From Heloderma charlesbogerti (lineage: Eukaryota; Chordata; Lepidosauria; Squamata; Helodermatidae): DNA of 64,000 nt. Location: the NCBI GenBank assembly GCA_026122225.1, contig JANEZZ010001905.1, forward strand, positions 248,001 to 312,000. Direction: 5' to 3'. The notes under the pieces were generated by a model that did not search any database, was not told the origin of the DNA, and worked only from the letters and a program-made list of their open reading frames with translations. The number at the start of each line of letters is the position of its first letter. Position 1 is the stretch's first letter. The position numbers and the translations under genes were made by a program. Below, in pieces: positions 35,836 to 47,735 of the stretch.

Positions 35836-37930
35836 GCCAGGCCCTGGGGCCATGAGGACAGCGCTCCCACAGTGCAGCCATGATGCTTGTGCCTCCCACT
35901 GGTTTCAGTGATCTTTGCTCCCTAGGCAGTGCAGGGGGCTGCAGGCGTAACTTTCTGCTGTGCTGTAGCATGGCATTCGCAGGAGAAGCAGCGACTGCAG
36001 AGTTGAGGAGAAGGCGGACTGACAGAACCTGAGGTGCCAAAACGTCACCTTGGGCTTTGTCATCAAAGCACTCCCCGATCCTTTTCCATAGAGGCCTCCA
36101 GTTAACCGTTGCTTAATAATAGCCATCTTGGCCCAGTAAGAATAAGCTTTGCACAATATTATTGTCCTAATCTGTTCCACAGGCTTGCTACGCGCGGCAC
36201 TTTCTGGCAAAGATGCCGTCGGCAATTTGCACAAATTGGTAAATAAATAATGTGGAGTGAAGCCTCTGGCGAGCCATCGGAGGAGAACGCCAAGACAGAG
36301 GAAGAGCCAAAAGGAGCCATAGATCATGTCAGGGACTAGATAGAAAGCTTCACATGGGAGCAGAAGTGAAGCTACCCGGTTGGAGAGTTTTGCTGTATCC
36401 TATGAATCTTGATCTCCAGAGACACTCATTGTAATTTAGGCTGTTTCCTGCTCACTCATTCCAGCGCTTTCTCCCACCCAAGAAGCATTGCAAGACGGCT
36501 GCTGTGGAAGCAGCAGTGGCTCAGGAAAGGGGGCAGTGCAATTTCTGTTCTGTTTCGCAGTCTGTTCCTGAAGGAAATGTGGAGCGTGGAGGGGGTTAAA
36601 ATTAAATAACTTCGAACACCTTTCAGCTCTGGAGCAGCAGGGTGAGGTTAGTCTCCCAAGGGCACATCATGGCCTCAGCAGAGGCACCATTTCCGATTGC
36701 ATCCCTTCCTTTGGCACTCAGTACACAGGACCCTTCAATGGCTTATAACACTATTGACTCCGCATATAACCCGTCAGTCGGGCCATCCTTGTTGGGTGGC
36801 CAGATCAGCTATAGCTAGGGATGTACGTGTTTTGTTAAATCCGTTCCATCTCTGTTTCACAGGTTACCAGGTGTCTTTCACTCCGTTGTCTGCTCGTTGA
36901 CAGAATTGGATTTTTTTAAATGGTGTACAAGAATTTTGTTCTACTTGCATAAGTGTGCATTCACGCAAATCTCCCCCAAAGTGTAAAAAAGGTCTGCAGC
37001 TCCGGGGAATCTGCGCAATGCAGAAACAGCCGTTCCATTGCGAAATCCGCAGCTCAGATTCATAGAAATCCGAATTCATTTGCATCCGTTGCGGGTTTCT
37101 CCGGCATCCCTTGCTGTAACCACCACCAACGCTTTGGCTGCCACAGGTTGTTCACGCATCATTGGAGGTCAGCCAGTGAAGCTGGCGGGGGGGGATTTGT
37201 TTGTACCCCTGTGCTAAGTATGGCATAATCTACTTACAGCCCTGCCTTCTCCAACTGGGATCTGTCCACATGTGTTGGAGTACAACTCCCATAATCCCAC
37301 AGCCATTGGTAGTCCAACACGTCCCAAGAAGCAGACAGCTGTGTTGATCCATCAAACCAATTCTGTCACTTTTGTCACCACCAGGAGCAGGTCTTTTGTA
37401 AAGCTAATGGGTCTTAATTGCAAATTTGTTCCCTCCAGCTACTGTGAGGACTGCAGCTGAGCTCAGAAGGAACAGGGAAGTCTGAGCGGGGTGGCAGGTG
37501 ACATCATCGTCCCCGCTAATCAAAAACGTGTGGGTGCTGCGTCCCAGCGAGCCCTGGCTCCGCTACACCACTGGGCTTAAGAGAGATTCAAAGGCATCGC
37601 CCTACCCACTTTCTGCAGCTCTCCCCACGTGGCCCTGTCATGTTACCACACTGGACGATAGGGGCCCATCCAATGTCTGTGGTACGTGGGAGGGGAAGGC
37701 TAAATTCAACCGCTTAGTCATGTATCTTCTTAGTCACTTCTCAGCTGACTTGCAAAAGTAATGCAAAATATACATTTACTGTTTTTCCAGACACACGAGC
37801 CGGGTGGTTTGGATTTGGGGGAAGGGTGCTGCTCCTAGTTTTTGGAGTGTGTGTTATCCATGTTGGAGGGACAACTGGAGTGTAAACCTTGTTTGGTGTA
37901 GCTGTTTCCTTGCACCACCTGTATCCCTTA
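35836..37930. other. FGF12 intron 1, mostly unrecognised
   Basis: It contains a possible diverged hAT MITE at about 37262-37325 (GTACAACTCCCATAATCCC) and AT-rich sequence at 36.9-37.1 kb with short CAAATCTCCCCC phrases similar to the foldback at 45.1 kb. No exon is seen. Confidence 0.4.
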
Positions 37931-38052
37931 GGGTGCAATCCTGTGCATGCATGTTTAGGCAGAAAAAAGTCCCAACAACTCCCAGCGTTTGTAAGCCAAC
38001 ATGCTGACTCCAGAATGCTGGGAGATGTCTAAACAGGCATAGGATGACACCC
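37931..38052. mobile_element. Harbinger-like MITE
   Basis: A 122-bp palindromic element: GGGTGCAATCCTGTGCATG at the left, CATAGGATGACACCC at the right, with inner CAACTCCCAGC / GCTGGGAG arms. The flanks are TTA on the left and TTG on the right, close to a 3-bp duplication. No coding capacity. Confidence 0.65.
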
Positions 38053-38430
38053 TTGATTATCTTTGCATTAGTCAGGGCCAAATTAACGCAAAGCCTTCCA
38101 CTGCTTAAATGCAAATATTTATCAGTGCTTTGTGGACTTTCCCCCCTTTTGTCTTTTTCATGTTTTAAAAAAATATTCTCAAGCCGCTAATAATAATAAT
38201 ATATATTTTTAGTTGCCTCTCAGTGGAGTCCTCTGGGAGATGTACAATAATTTAAAATAAAGTTATGCCATGAAATACAAATAATACAATAAAAATTCAA
38301 TATGGAGATGCAACACTAGCACAGAGAATAAACTGTGATACAATTACGTGACAATTATATCACAACAACAGCAACAATAATATAGAAAATGGAGGGCTTT
38401 CTAATATTGACTCCCATTCCTTCCCTGAAA
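38053..38430. other. AT-rich intronic stretch
   Basis: Low-complexity AT-rich DNA with AATAAT runs (38190-38220). No gene is seen. Confidence 0.45.
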
Positions 38431-38678
38431 GCCAGTGTGGTGTAGTGGCAAGAGTGCTGGACTGGGAGCCGGGAGATCCGGGTTCTAGTCCCCACTTGGC
38501 CATGGAAGCTCACTGGGTGACTTTGGGCCAGTCACAGACTCTCAGCCCAACCTACCTCACAGGGTTGTTGTTGTGAGGATAAAATGGAGAGGAGGAGGAT
38601 AATGTAAGCCGCCTTGGGTTCCTTGCAAGAGGAAAAAAGGTGGGATATAAATGCAATAATAAATAATAAATAAATAAG
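38431..38678 (+). mobile_element. tRNA-derived SINE, complete
   Basis: It starts GCCAGTGTGGTGTAGTGGCA (A box), then GGGTTCTAGTCCCC (B box). The tRNA-unrelated body follows (TCACTGGGTGACTTTGGGCC, CCTACCTCACAGGGTTG). It ends in GGTGGGATATAAATGC and an AATAAATAAATAAATAAG tail. This is a full-length SINE of the kind common in squamates, with a LINE-like 3' tail. Confidence 0.85.
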
Positions 38679-39158
38679 CCAAGGGCACAATCCATCTGGA
38701 TGTTTTTATTCAGTGGGAGCTGCGCAGGGGCACAATGGATTGCACCCCAACACATTTAACATGGTTCTACAACCCTCATATTACCGCAGACCTGCTCTGT
38801 ATGAGTCCTTTAATATTTTATAATAATAATTGTTAATAATTCCTGGAGCTTTCTGTGGGTGTGCATGGGTGTGCATGTGTACAAAGTGACCGTAAAATTC
38901 TCACTTGTTGCCCCTCCTCACCACAGCCAAGTGAACTAGAGGAGGCCAAGAGATCTTGATGTGGGCTTGGGCAATTTGTGAGCATTGAGATTGGAGGGTG
39001 GGTGGTGGATTTGAACCCTTGTCAACCACATCTAAATGTAACTCCACCCCCAAAATTCATTGGTTTGTCTTTCCCCTGTAGAGAAAGTGTTGGGGAGTGG
39101 GCTCTTACTGAGATTGAAGCGCAGGTTCCATGTGTGTTCCTTTCTTCCATTCTTGCAG
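38679..39158. other. end of FGF12 intron 1
   Basis: Intron sequence leading to a pyrimidine-rich acceptor (TTCTTCCATTCTTGCAG, ending 39158). A GTGTGCATG simple repeat lies at about 38858-38880. Confidence 0.6.
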
Positions 39159-39269
39159 AACCCCAGCTGAAAGGAATTGTGACAAGGTTATTCAGCCAGC
39201 AGGAATTTTTCCTGCAAATGCACCCAGATGGGACGATTGATGGGACCAAGGACGAGAACAGCGACTACA
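39159..39269 (+). CDS. FGF12: FGF12 coding exon 2
   Basis: 111 nt completing codon 67 and encoding residues 67-103 plus the first base of codon 104. It begins [15 protein letters not shown], the start of the FGF beta-trefoil core, and ends [14 protein letters not shown]. The acceptor is CTTGCAG/AA and the donor is TACA/GTGAGT. Both phases match the neighbouring exons and the usual FHF exon 2 length. After SQQ the sequence reads EFFLQ (residues 82-86), where I recall GYFLQ in vertebrate FGF12. The Gly-Tyr pair is kept across FGF11-14, so Glu-Phe is unusual. Each change needs one base (GGA to GAA, TAT to TTT). The reading frame is intact. Confidence 0.95.
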
Positions 39270-41284
39270 GTGAGTCTCTCTCTTTTCTTCTGCTACCTGG
39301 TTTATAAATCTCGCCCATTGCCTCGCCACCCAAACGCACAGGCGCTTCATTTTTGTGGGGGAAGATGTTAAATTACAGCTGAGGCAGCTGTTCCCATGCA
39401 GGGCTCTCCTGTCAGCGTGTCCCCTTTAAATAAATCTCTCCAGTACCGTTATTCTCACATTCCTTTGCCCCTGACGCTGCAGCTGCTGTCTGGGGGTGGG
39501 GAGGAGAATAAAACTCTCACTTACCAAGGAGGGATGTTGAACTCTTGCCAAGAGAGAAGGAAGGTGAGCGTTATCCTGATGGCAGATCTGACTGGCTGAT
39601 GAGAGAATGGAACTGAAGGGAGGGGGGCTGTCTAGGGAGTGGAGAGGGAGAAAATTTCTCCAGCCCCCAGCTGTCTGATGCTCTGGGTGTGTGCAGAAGG
39701 CAGCGAATTGCCCAACCAGCTCTGACCAAAGCCCATCTCATACAGCATCCTGCTTTCGAAAGCGAGCAGCCAGATGTCTGTAGAAGGATGGCCACCATAA
39801 GCAAGGCAGGAGGGCTGTGATCTTCTTCCCCCGCTGTTTGTTTCCAACCTTTGGTATTCAGTGAAACCGCAGTGGACCCCAGTTCCTAGACGGCAGCCTT
39901 GGCTCTGCCAAGCCACTGGCTTTTAAGACTCATTGTTCATTGATTTACACTTTCCCTGACTGGTTGGACAGGAGAGCACGCAGGCCCGCAAGTCAGGGCC
40001 TCTTCAAAGGATCAACCCCACCACAGCTTATTCCAGCATTCCCTTTCCCAGAAGGCCGCCAGGGCCTTCCACCAAAACAGGCTCCAGAAACCCACCTTGT
40101 GTCTTGCGCTTGTTCTTCATTTTCGTGAACATGTAGCAGGTCTACCTGGAGAACACACTGGATTTTTTGCTGAATTATCTTTCGTTCTGTAAACACAGTT
40201 AAAAACAACTTAGCTTGCTTCCAGGCAAGGCTGTTATTGTGCAATTGCCCTGCCTTGAACATGGAATTTTACCCGGGGGGTGGGGGGTGGGGGGCAGACA
40301 ACATTTGTAACTCTCCTGTGCCTTCCCACCACTTCTGCTGTCTTTTTTCTTCTCACCGAAAACCCATTGAAAAAGGTTCGGTAGTGCTAGGAGCCCTCTG
40401 TCCAGAAGCACCCCTAGTTGCAATTATATATGTTTTGTATATGTGTATTTCTTGTGTGTGCGTGCGCGCGCGTATGTATGTATGTACACACACACACATT
40501 TTAGAGGAGGATCCAGCAATTAATGCCTGAGGGACATGCAAAGGAGCCCTTTTCAACCTGTTGTTTTAACTGGAGAAATCCTAGAGCCAGGCTGGGCTGA
40601 CTACTTGCATTGTCTACCAGCCAGATTCTGGTAAAAACAAGCAAATAAACAGAGAAGATGGGCTATTCCTTCTTCTTTTTTACTGGAAGCCCCATGGGTC
40701 AGTGATAGGTATCAAATTTGTAAGCCAAGAGTGTATGCTGATGATCTCTGATGGCATATCTCAGCTGTGTTAGACGATCCTGACTCAGTGTTCATGCTTG
40801 AGAACAGGTGCCTGGATGGATAAAACCAAGGTCCATCTAGTGCAAAACATATTTGTAAGGATCCCAGCAACCAGCACATGCCAGGTGCTCCAGAAACATC
40901 GAGTGGTCCAGCACACGCAACTGGTCCAGAAACCTTCTGCACCTCCCTGCCCCAGAGGATGTCGTTGCTTTCTTGGCTCTTTTTCACAACGCATTAATGT
41001 CAGGTTCTTCCTTTTCCACTCCTCTCCTTGTTCTCCTCCTTCTCTTCCGCTTAGTTCCTCCACATCCTACAAGCTCAGGGTCTCAGTCTGAGTAGAGCCA
41101 CTTCATGTGTTCCTGTGCCTCGTCCTCCCTCACACATCTCTGTGCTCCCAGCCACGCTGCTCCCTTGGCCTGGAAGAGCTCCCCTCCAGTCTCTGCTTTC
41201 CCTCTTCTTCTCCAGGCAGCCCTCCTCGTTCAGCAAAGCCTTTCTTGCGGCAGCCCAGCCTCGCTGGCTCCACCACTGGCACCT
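39270..41284. other. start of FGF12 intron 2
   Basis: No exon is recognised. A GT/GCGC/GTAT/CACA simple repeat spans about 40440-40500 and a poly-G stretch lies at 40275-40294. Confidence 0.45.
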
Positions 41285-41465
41285 GTGCCATAGGAACATA
41301 TAAAGCAGGTTCATCCTGCGTCAGGCCATGGGTCCTTCTGCCATCTGCTCTCCACAGCCTCAAGTGGAAGCTTTCCCAGTCCCACTTCTCGCAGTCCTTC
41401 CACTGAAGATGCTGCCAGGGATTGAACCTGAGACTGTCTTCTGAAAAGCAGGTTCCCTGCCTGCT
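41285..41465 (-). mobile_element. tRNA-derived SINE, diverged
   Basis: This is a reverse copy of the 11095 family: GGAACATATAAAGCAGG, TCAGGCCATGGGTCC, then GGGATTGAACCTGAGAC (B box reversed) and CTGCAGAGCTACGGTCC. Old and mutated. Confidence 0.6.
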
Positions 41466-41549
41466 GCAGAGCTACGGTCCCTCCTTGGTCCTGTTCTCCT
41501 GCATCTGCTGGGACTTGAGCCTCCTCATCTGTGCACTGGTGCCCCCTTG

Positions 41550-41676
41550 CAGTGGTCAACGTGTGGCCCTCCAGATATTTGGGGGCCTACAGTTCCCATG
41601 ATCCCTCACCATTGGCTGTGCTGGCTATGGCTTTGTGGGCCAAAACACCTGGAGGGCCACATGTTGTAGAGTGGAG
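41550..41676. mobile_element. hAT-like MITE
   Basis: CAACGTGTGGCCCTCCAG at the left pairs with CTGGAGGGCCACATGTTG at the right (one mismatch). The inner part has CTACAGTTCCCATGATCC. It is the same family as 41919-42055. The target duplication is not clear here. Confidence 0.7.
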
Positions 41677-41918
41677 GTGAGAGGGGTCAGTATCTCTCTC
41701 CTAGGCCCCAGCATGGCTTCGCTTCTGGGCAGCTGACTGGTTCTTCCTGGCCATTCCTGGCCATAAATCCTCAGTTGTGCAGCTCCCCAGACTTACTCCA
41801 GGTGTTCCTGCCTGTCGGCCTCTTCCTTGTCTACCTGTCCAATTCCTCCTCTTCCAGTCTGTCCACTATTTTACCTGCTTGTCATTCCCTTCTGCATGCC
41901 GAGCCCCTTGTTCTAGCC

Positions 41919-42055
41919 CAGAGGTGGGCAGCTTGTGGCCTTCAAGATGTTTTGGCCTACAACTCGCATCATCTCTCTCCATTGGCTGTGCTGTCTAGGG
42001 CTGATGGGAGTTGTAGTCCCACAATATCTGGTGGACCACAAGTTGCATACCCCTG
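41919..42055. mobile_element. hAT-like MITE with 8-bp target duplication
   Basis: A 137-bp element starting CAGAGGTGGGCAGCTTGTGG and ending CCACAAGTTGCATACCCCTG, that is CAG...CTG termini in inverted repeat. Inner arms are CTACAACTCGCATCAT and GATGGGAGTTGTAG. The flanks TTCTAGCC (41911-41918) and TTCCAGCC (42056-42063) match at 7 of 8 positions, as expected for hAT. Confidence 0.82.
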
Positions 42056-42904
42056 TTCCAGCCACTTCCATTTCAGAGCCTGGCTTACCAGAAGACAGAA
42101 TGGCTTATTCATGGCACACCGGGTTAGGACGTTTTGAGACTGTCCGATTTGACTAGTCCCTTAGAAGCCACACACACACACACACACAGCCAAGCGAGGT
42201 GACCCGAAGGAACACCCTGGAGGGCCAGGCGATCATGTCATCTCTGTGCTGAGGTTAATTGAAGTAAATAAAGGAAGAAATGCACAAACATGTCTGTCGG
42301 TGTTGCGCAGAATATCTGAGTAAGCATTTCTGAGGGCTCTGTGGTAGCAGAATGCATTAATGCTGGTTGACTCTCGCAAGGCAAACATGGACAGTGCAAA
42401 GAGGAAGCAGCTCTTCCAATACATCTGGTGTTGCCCCAGATTTTTAATGAAAATGCTGTTATTTAAATAAGGAGAATGGCTAATAGTTAAGTGGTTTTTG
42501 AAATTAATTATGAATTGGGTGCCTATTTTAATGCATCTGCTCTTGGGAGTCTCATGAGATTTAACCTTAAAAATACACTCAGGGGCTAAGAATTGGTGAT
42601 GCCAAGCTGGTATTTTGCAAAACAGATTTTGAAAACTGCTGTTGAAGTGGTGTGGGCAAGATACAAGATCAGAATTACTGACCTCACGCCATTGTGGTTG
42701 CACTGGGATAAGAAGATGTTGGCTGCCTGGTCTTGATACTGTGACTTACCACAGGACAAGAAAGGGGGGTGTCCTGTCTAAGACTTGCCTGTGAGCTCCC
42801 ATGTATAGTTACGAGACATCTTGCATCTGTGGTGCCCAACTTCTTAAGTCTTTGCTCCCCATCATTCCCCACAGCAGACTTAATGAGGAAAGAGCACTTA
42901 GTGA
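42056..42904. other. FGF12 intron 2, unrecognised
   Basis: A (CA)n microsatellite lies at about 42171-42188. The rest has no recognised element or exon. Confidence 0.4.
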
Positions 42905-43417
42905 GGAAGGTGACAATGTTGGGGGCATTTTAGCTTAGAAAAACGATGAGTAAGGGGTGATATGATAGAGGTGCACCAAATTATGCCTGGTGTGGAGGAA
43001 GTGGATAAGGAGACATTTTTCTTCCTCTCTCATAATACTGGAAGCCCACGGGGTCATCCCATGAAGGTACAGATGAAAGGAAGGAATTCTTTACCCATCT
43101 CATAGCTAAACTATGGATTTTGCTACCACAAGATGTAACAGTGATGGCTGCCAACTTGAATGGCTTCAGGAAGGGGTTCTCCTGGAGGAGAAGCCTCTCA
43201 ATGGCTACTTGTCCTGATGGCTCTACGCTACCTCCAGTATCACAAACAGTCTGCCTCTGTACACTAGTTTCTGGGGAACATGAGCAGGAGGGTGCTGTTG
43301 CACTCATGTTCTACTTGTGGTCTTCCCACAGGCATCTGGTTGGCCACTGTGGGAACGGAATGCTGGGCTAGAGAGGTTGTCGCTCTGATCCAGCAAGCTT
43401 CTTTCTTTGTTCTTATC
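42905..43417 (+). mobile_element. CR1/L3-like LINE 3' fragment
   Basis: On the + strand this matches the 3' part of the 22.2-kb LINE: GATATGATAGAGGTGCACCA, AAATTATGCCTGGTGTGGA, CCCACGGGGTCATCCCATGA, and the end GCTCTGATCCAGCAAG. It contains the last ORF2 codons in broken frames and the 3' untranslated region. Confidence 0.8.
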
Positions 43418-44369
43418 TTCAGAACTCGCCACCGTCGGAGGTTAGGAGGGTGGTGACTGGGGGCACCGGGGGGGGGGGCTGGCTATGGCGCCCTAGATTT
43501 GGGATGCCCTCCCCAGAAGAGCTTGCCTGGCACCAGCTTTGATGTCTTCCCAGTGCTAGCCAAAGACTTAAAAAAAAATTGCTGAGGCATTCCAGCACCT
43601 CGTATAGCTTCTCAGTATTCCTTTTGGGGCTGAGAAGCCCAGCTCATCACTGTGCATTATTTTACGAGCACACGTGTAACTGTGCTACTGGCATTCAAAC
43701 TCTTCTTGCCTATAAAGTCCTCAGAGCATCTCCCCATCCGACTCTTTCAGGCAAAGAAGAGGTGTGGGTCCTTCTTGATCTTTGTTTTAGAGCTGAGAAG
43801 CCCAGCTCATCACTGTGGCTTGACTTGAAGGGCAGTGAGAGAGGCAGCAGAGTTGGCGAGGTCAGTTCTCCCCCCGCCCCAGCTCTGCTGCCTGGAACTC
43901 ATGGCCCCCTATTATACGCTGGTGCATGCACTACCCTTGGCAGGACAGTGGTGCCCTGCCCTCCATGAACCAGAAAGCCAGGGAAAAGGTGTGGGAGGAG
44001 CATGATTCAGGTTGTAGGGACTTGGTGGAGCTCCACATGCCTGATTGGGGGGTTGTTGTCCGCAGCCGCTATCCACTGAGCAGGCACGAGGGGGGCACGA
44101 GGCATCTCCTAGTCAGCAGTCTTGGCAACCCTGTGCACTGCTCCTGCCTCTGCTGCCAGCCAGCCAGTCACAAAAAACAGTGACAACACTGGAACAGCTC
44201 TTGCTAAGTTTCTCCCGTGTCCCTCCCAGTAAAGGAGAGTAAAATGGAGAACTCCGCTAAAGTCATTCCCTGGTGGGGAACTATAGCTGTCAGTCACAGA
44301 ACTCCATCCCCTTCTCTGCCTCCCCGCCGCACCCCCCACTGGCATTTTCACATATGGAGAGTTTGGAGA
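43418..44369. other. FGF12 intron 2, unrecognised
   Basis: Poly-G at about 43470-43480. A 21-bp phrase (GCTGAGAAGCCCAGCTCATC and one further base) is repeated at 43630 and 43793. No exon is seen. Confidence 0.4.
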
Positions 44370-44595
44370 CGCAAGTAGAGCCGTGCTGGGTCAGACCAAC
44401 GCCCTCTCTAGCCTAGCACACTGTTCCCACAGTGGCCAGTCAGATGTCCATGGGAAGCCCACCAACAGGACATGAGTGCAAGAGCCCCTCCCGCCCATGT
44501 TCCCCAGCAAATGGTACTGAGAGGGAAACTTTCTCTGATACTGGAGGTAATTTATAGCCGTCATGACTAGTAGCCATTGGCAGCCTTATTCTTGG
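44370..44595 (-). mobile_element. CR1/L3-like LINE 3' end
   Basis: GCCGTGCTGGGTCAGACCAA, CACAGTGGCCAGTCAGATG and GATACTGGAGGTAATTTATA give the 3' untranslated end of the 22.2-kb family in the same (minus) orientation. Heavily truncated. Confidence 0.8.
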
Positions 44596-45117
44596 TATTA
44601 CATGCATGAGCCACAGTGAACCCTGGGCTTGTGAGCTCCTTTTCCTCCCTTCTTCATGCACCAGGGAAGGGAAGTTAAAGCTTCTGGTCATGGCTGGTAA
44701 CAAACTGCAATTTCCTGTTGTGTCTGAATGCAGGAGACTGTGGTATATAAAAACCCTCATCAGTGGACAAACCTGGTTATCACACCACATCTGGTTCGCA
44801 CGACTCAACAACCCACAGTGAGTTGTCACCCTTGTTTGTTTCGGGGCGACATGTTGTGATGTCCGAAGCTGGCAGTTCGCTCTGTGGTGTGTTAACCATG
44901 TATGGCTTGTTTTTGGAGTGGCTTGTTGTGACGTGCGAACCTGGTACAATGGCTTGTTTGTGGCTTGTTGGAAAGGGCTACACAGCAAAAGCGGCAAAAT
45001 AAGGTCACTCCTTGCAATCTTGCTAATGATTCCCCTCTCTATTATGTCTTGAGATGACACTAGTCAATTTACTCCTCTACTTTGTTTGCCTCCCTAGACA
45101 GTGACACCCCCCCACAC
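44596..45117. other. FGF12 intron 2, possible degraded DNA transposon
   Basis: Phrases such as CTGGTTCGCACGAC (about 44789) and GTGCGAACCTGG (about 44932) are inverted and may be remnants of a hAT-like element with several GGCTTGTT repeats. Weak. Confidence 0.35.
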
Positions 45118-45470
45118 ACCTTCGGGGAGATTTGTTCAAATTTAAGGCTATTTTTCTTTCTTCCTGCAAGGTACAAATGTTATATATTTTTTTTCCACCT
45201 TTAGGGAGATTTGCACATATTTAACATTATTGTTTTACACCTTCAGGGAGATTTGTGCAAATGTAACTTTAAAAAAGTTTTGGGGAGATTTGCACAAATT
45301 TGCTAAAGTGAGTTACTGCTCTTTAGCTCTTTAGCAAATTTGCGCAAATCTCCCCAAAAGTCAATCAATTAATAAGTTAAATTTGCACAAATCTCTCCGA
45401 AGTTAAAAAATAATGCTAAATATGTACAAATCTCATTGAAGGTGAAAAATATCCGCAGAATTCTACAAAA
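45118..45470. repeat. long AT-rich foldback built from a repeated ~25-bp unit
   Basis: The left half carries at least four units of the type GGGAGATTTGCACAAATTTAA (near 45125, 45203, 45247, 45281). The right half carries at least three reverse-complement units (near 45337, 45380, 45416). The innermost arms (GGGGAGATTTGCACAAATTTGC with GCAAATTTGCGCAAATCTCC) meet around a loop at about 45302-45335. As a whole the 350 bp can fold into one long interrupted hairpin. No coding potential. A non-autonomous DNA element is the most likely origin. Confidence 0.7.
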
Positions 45471-45934
45471 GCCCTAAATGGATTGGGGCCAGGTTATTTG
45501 AAGGATTGTCTCCTCCCTTATGTACCTGCCTGAACCCTAAGATCATCCTCAGGGGTCCTTGTCCGGGAGCCCCTGCCAAAGGAAGTGAGTAGGGTGGCTA
45601 CCAGAAGGAGGGCCTTTTCAGCTGTGGCATCCCAGCTGTGGAATGAGTTCCCTAGAGAGGTTTGCCTGGCGCCCACATTGTATTCCTTTTGGTGGCAAGT
45701 GAAGACCTTTTTATTTTCCCAGCATTTTAGCATTCTAGTCTTTTAGCTCTCCTGTTTCAAATCAGTATTTTAAATCTCTGCATTTCTGCTAGGTTTTATT
45801 CTGGTTGTCCTTTTATATTGTAGTTCTAAGCTTTTATATTGTTTGACATTGTACCCTGAGGTTTTAATTTTTGTGAACTGCCCATACAGCTTCAGCTATG
45901 GGGTGGCATAGAAATAAATAAATAAATAAATAGA
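45471..45934 (+). mobile_element. L2-like LINE 3' fragment
   Basis: It matches the 3' coding end and untranslated region of the 48.8-kb LINE: GGCCAGGTTATTTGAAGGAT, GGGCCTTTTCAGCTGTGGCA, TGGAATGAGTTCCCTAGAG, and ends GGCATAGAAATAAATAAATA. Same orientation as the copy at 48.8 kb. Confidence 0.85.
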
Positions 45935-47735
45935 ACTTGTTTGCAAGTTAATGTGACTAGCAAACAAGCTAGATTTGACCTTTTCTGCGCTCCGTACAGC
46001 TCCAGACACTGTTTTGTCTTGTAAAATAAAAAAATAATAATTGAAAAACCTTTTTGGGGTGTGTGTGGAAAAAACAACCCAGGGATTGAGAAAACATAAC
46101 TATGGTTTGTTTGATCATCTGCCAGACAAACCTTGGATAGGGCAACAAACCATGGGTAAACCATGGGTTAAATAAACATGCGAACCAGGTCATTAAGTGC
46201 TTTGTTGGCAGTGGGTGTGTTGATGCAGGAAATACACATTGCAGGCAGCCAAGGTGATAGGGGACATTATTGTACCATGTTCCTGGCTTGAAGTACAGAG
46301 GAGGTGTTTGAACCCTGGCTTAAAGCATGTGTATCCCAGCATACTTTTGAAAAAGCCTTGACTTGAAAATTGGGCTATTGGTGTTGGTGGCTGCAAACAA
46401 GTTCTTCTTGCTGAACTTGAGGAGCGCTACCTCTCCTGTTCTCAGCAGTCTCCGAGACAGCTCTTCATCACAAGACAAATGGATGGCAGAGAGTGACTGA
46501 TGGCAGCCATTTACCTTCATTATCTGTAGTGATGTGCTCCATTTTTTTCAGTCAAAAGTGCTTATAAATAGACTTGTTAATTGCAAGGTCTGGGCACACT
46601 GAGGCAGCACCAAAGGTTCAGAAATAGTTTTGTGCCCAGACTGGCGGAGCTCACTATGAACGCTGGCTGCTTTTCACAGAGTTCAAAATTAGACTCACCC
46701 TTCTGGCCAAACTTGTAGGTGAGTTGTTGTTTTTTTAAATTAAAACAAAAGAACAAAAAGGCATGCATTTGAAACATGAAAAAAATCCTCACATTTTAAA
46801 TTGTTCAGTTGCCCGAACTACCTTCCTTAGGGAAAGCCCAACTGAGCCATTTTTCTTGTATTTGACACCCGTATAACTGAGAACTGTCTCATCAACCGTG
46901 TCTTGTTAGACTTGGGAGCAAGCTAGATGTTACATGGGGGAGACGTGTGTAACCCTCCTGTATGGGTTTTCATCTTTTAGTGAAAAGCAGCCCCGGGAGG
47001 CTGAGCAGAGGGACCGGGGTGGGGGGTGGGGAGCTTAAAGTTACATGCTTTTAGTGTTTGCACAGTGCTGTGCTTAAAACGATTTATGTTTAGCTGCCAA
47101 TTGTATATTTTATTGACAACAGCATCCAATTTGATCAAACCTTTGCATGTAAAGAAAGGAGACAAAACTAACAGGAAAGTTAAGGCAACCCTGCTGTGCT
47201 TAATTCAGAGTCATTGAGCAGGACTGAGGAGTGATTCTGGATATCTGTTTGGAGCACAGTTTTTGCTGCTATGCCTAATATAGTGCCTTGTTCTTCCCTA
47301 GGTGAGTCAAGGCAGGAACATGAAAATAGTTGCAGTGTAAATACTGCAACATTTCCATAGATGTTAAAATAGATGTCTGATGTGTACTGATTAAAATTAG
47401 AACTGAGATTAATTTGGGGCGGGGGTACTCAAACTTAGGCAAATTCTTCTCCTTCATGTTAGGGTTGGTCTTGTTTTTTCACTGGCCTTTTAGAACTGCT
47501 GGAGACAGACATTTTGCAGGTGAAGCTTGTCTTGGAGCAGAGATAAAGTTATAGGGAAAGATTTGCTTGTGAAAGTTACACGGATCAGGCTCATGTGCAT
47601 GTGTGTTTTATTTACTCATAATGCAGCTTAGCTTGCAGGAGATGCCAGGGTGGCCTCGTCATCATTAGCAAAATTGTTGTTGAAAGGCAGGGTGAGCCCG
47701 ATCAGGAGTACTTTGCAGATCGGGAGTCTCTGGAG
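45935..47735. other. FGF12 intron 2, mostly unrecognised
   Basis: A stretch at about 46070-46195 ends GCGAACCAGGTC with repeated AACCATGGGT phrases and may be a degraded DNA transposon. No exon is seen. Confidence 0.4.

Noticed and set aside
43630..43815. A short tandem or direct repeat of about 21 bp (GCTGAGAAGCCCAGCTCATC and one more base) as a mobile-element duplication.
   Set aside because: There is no element-like sequence between the copies, and the spacing (about 160 bp) gives no transposon structure. It is probably an old local duplication.
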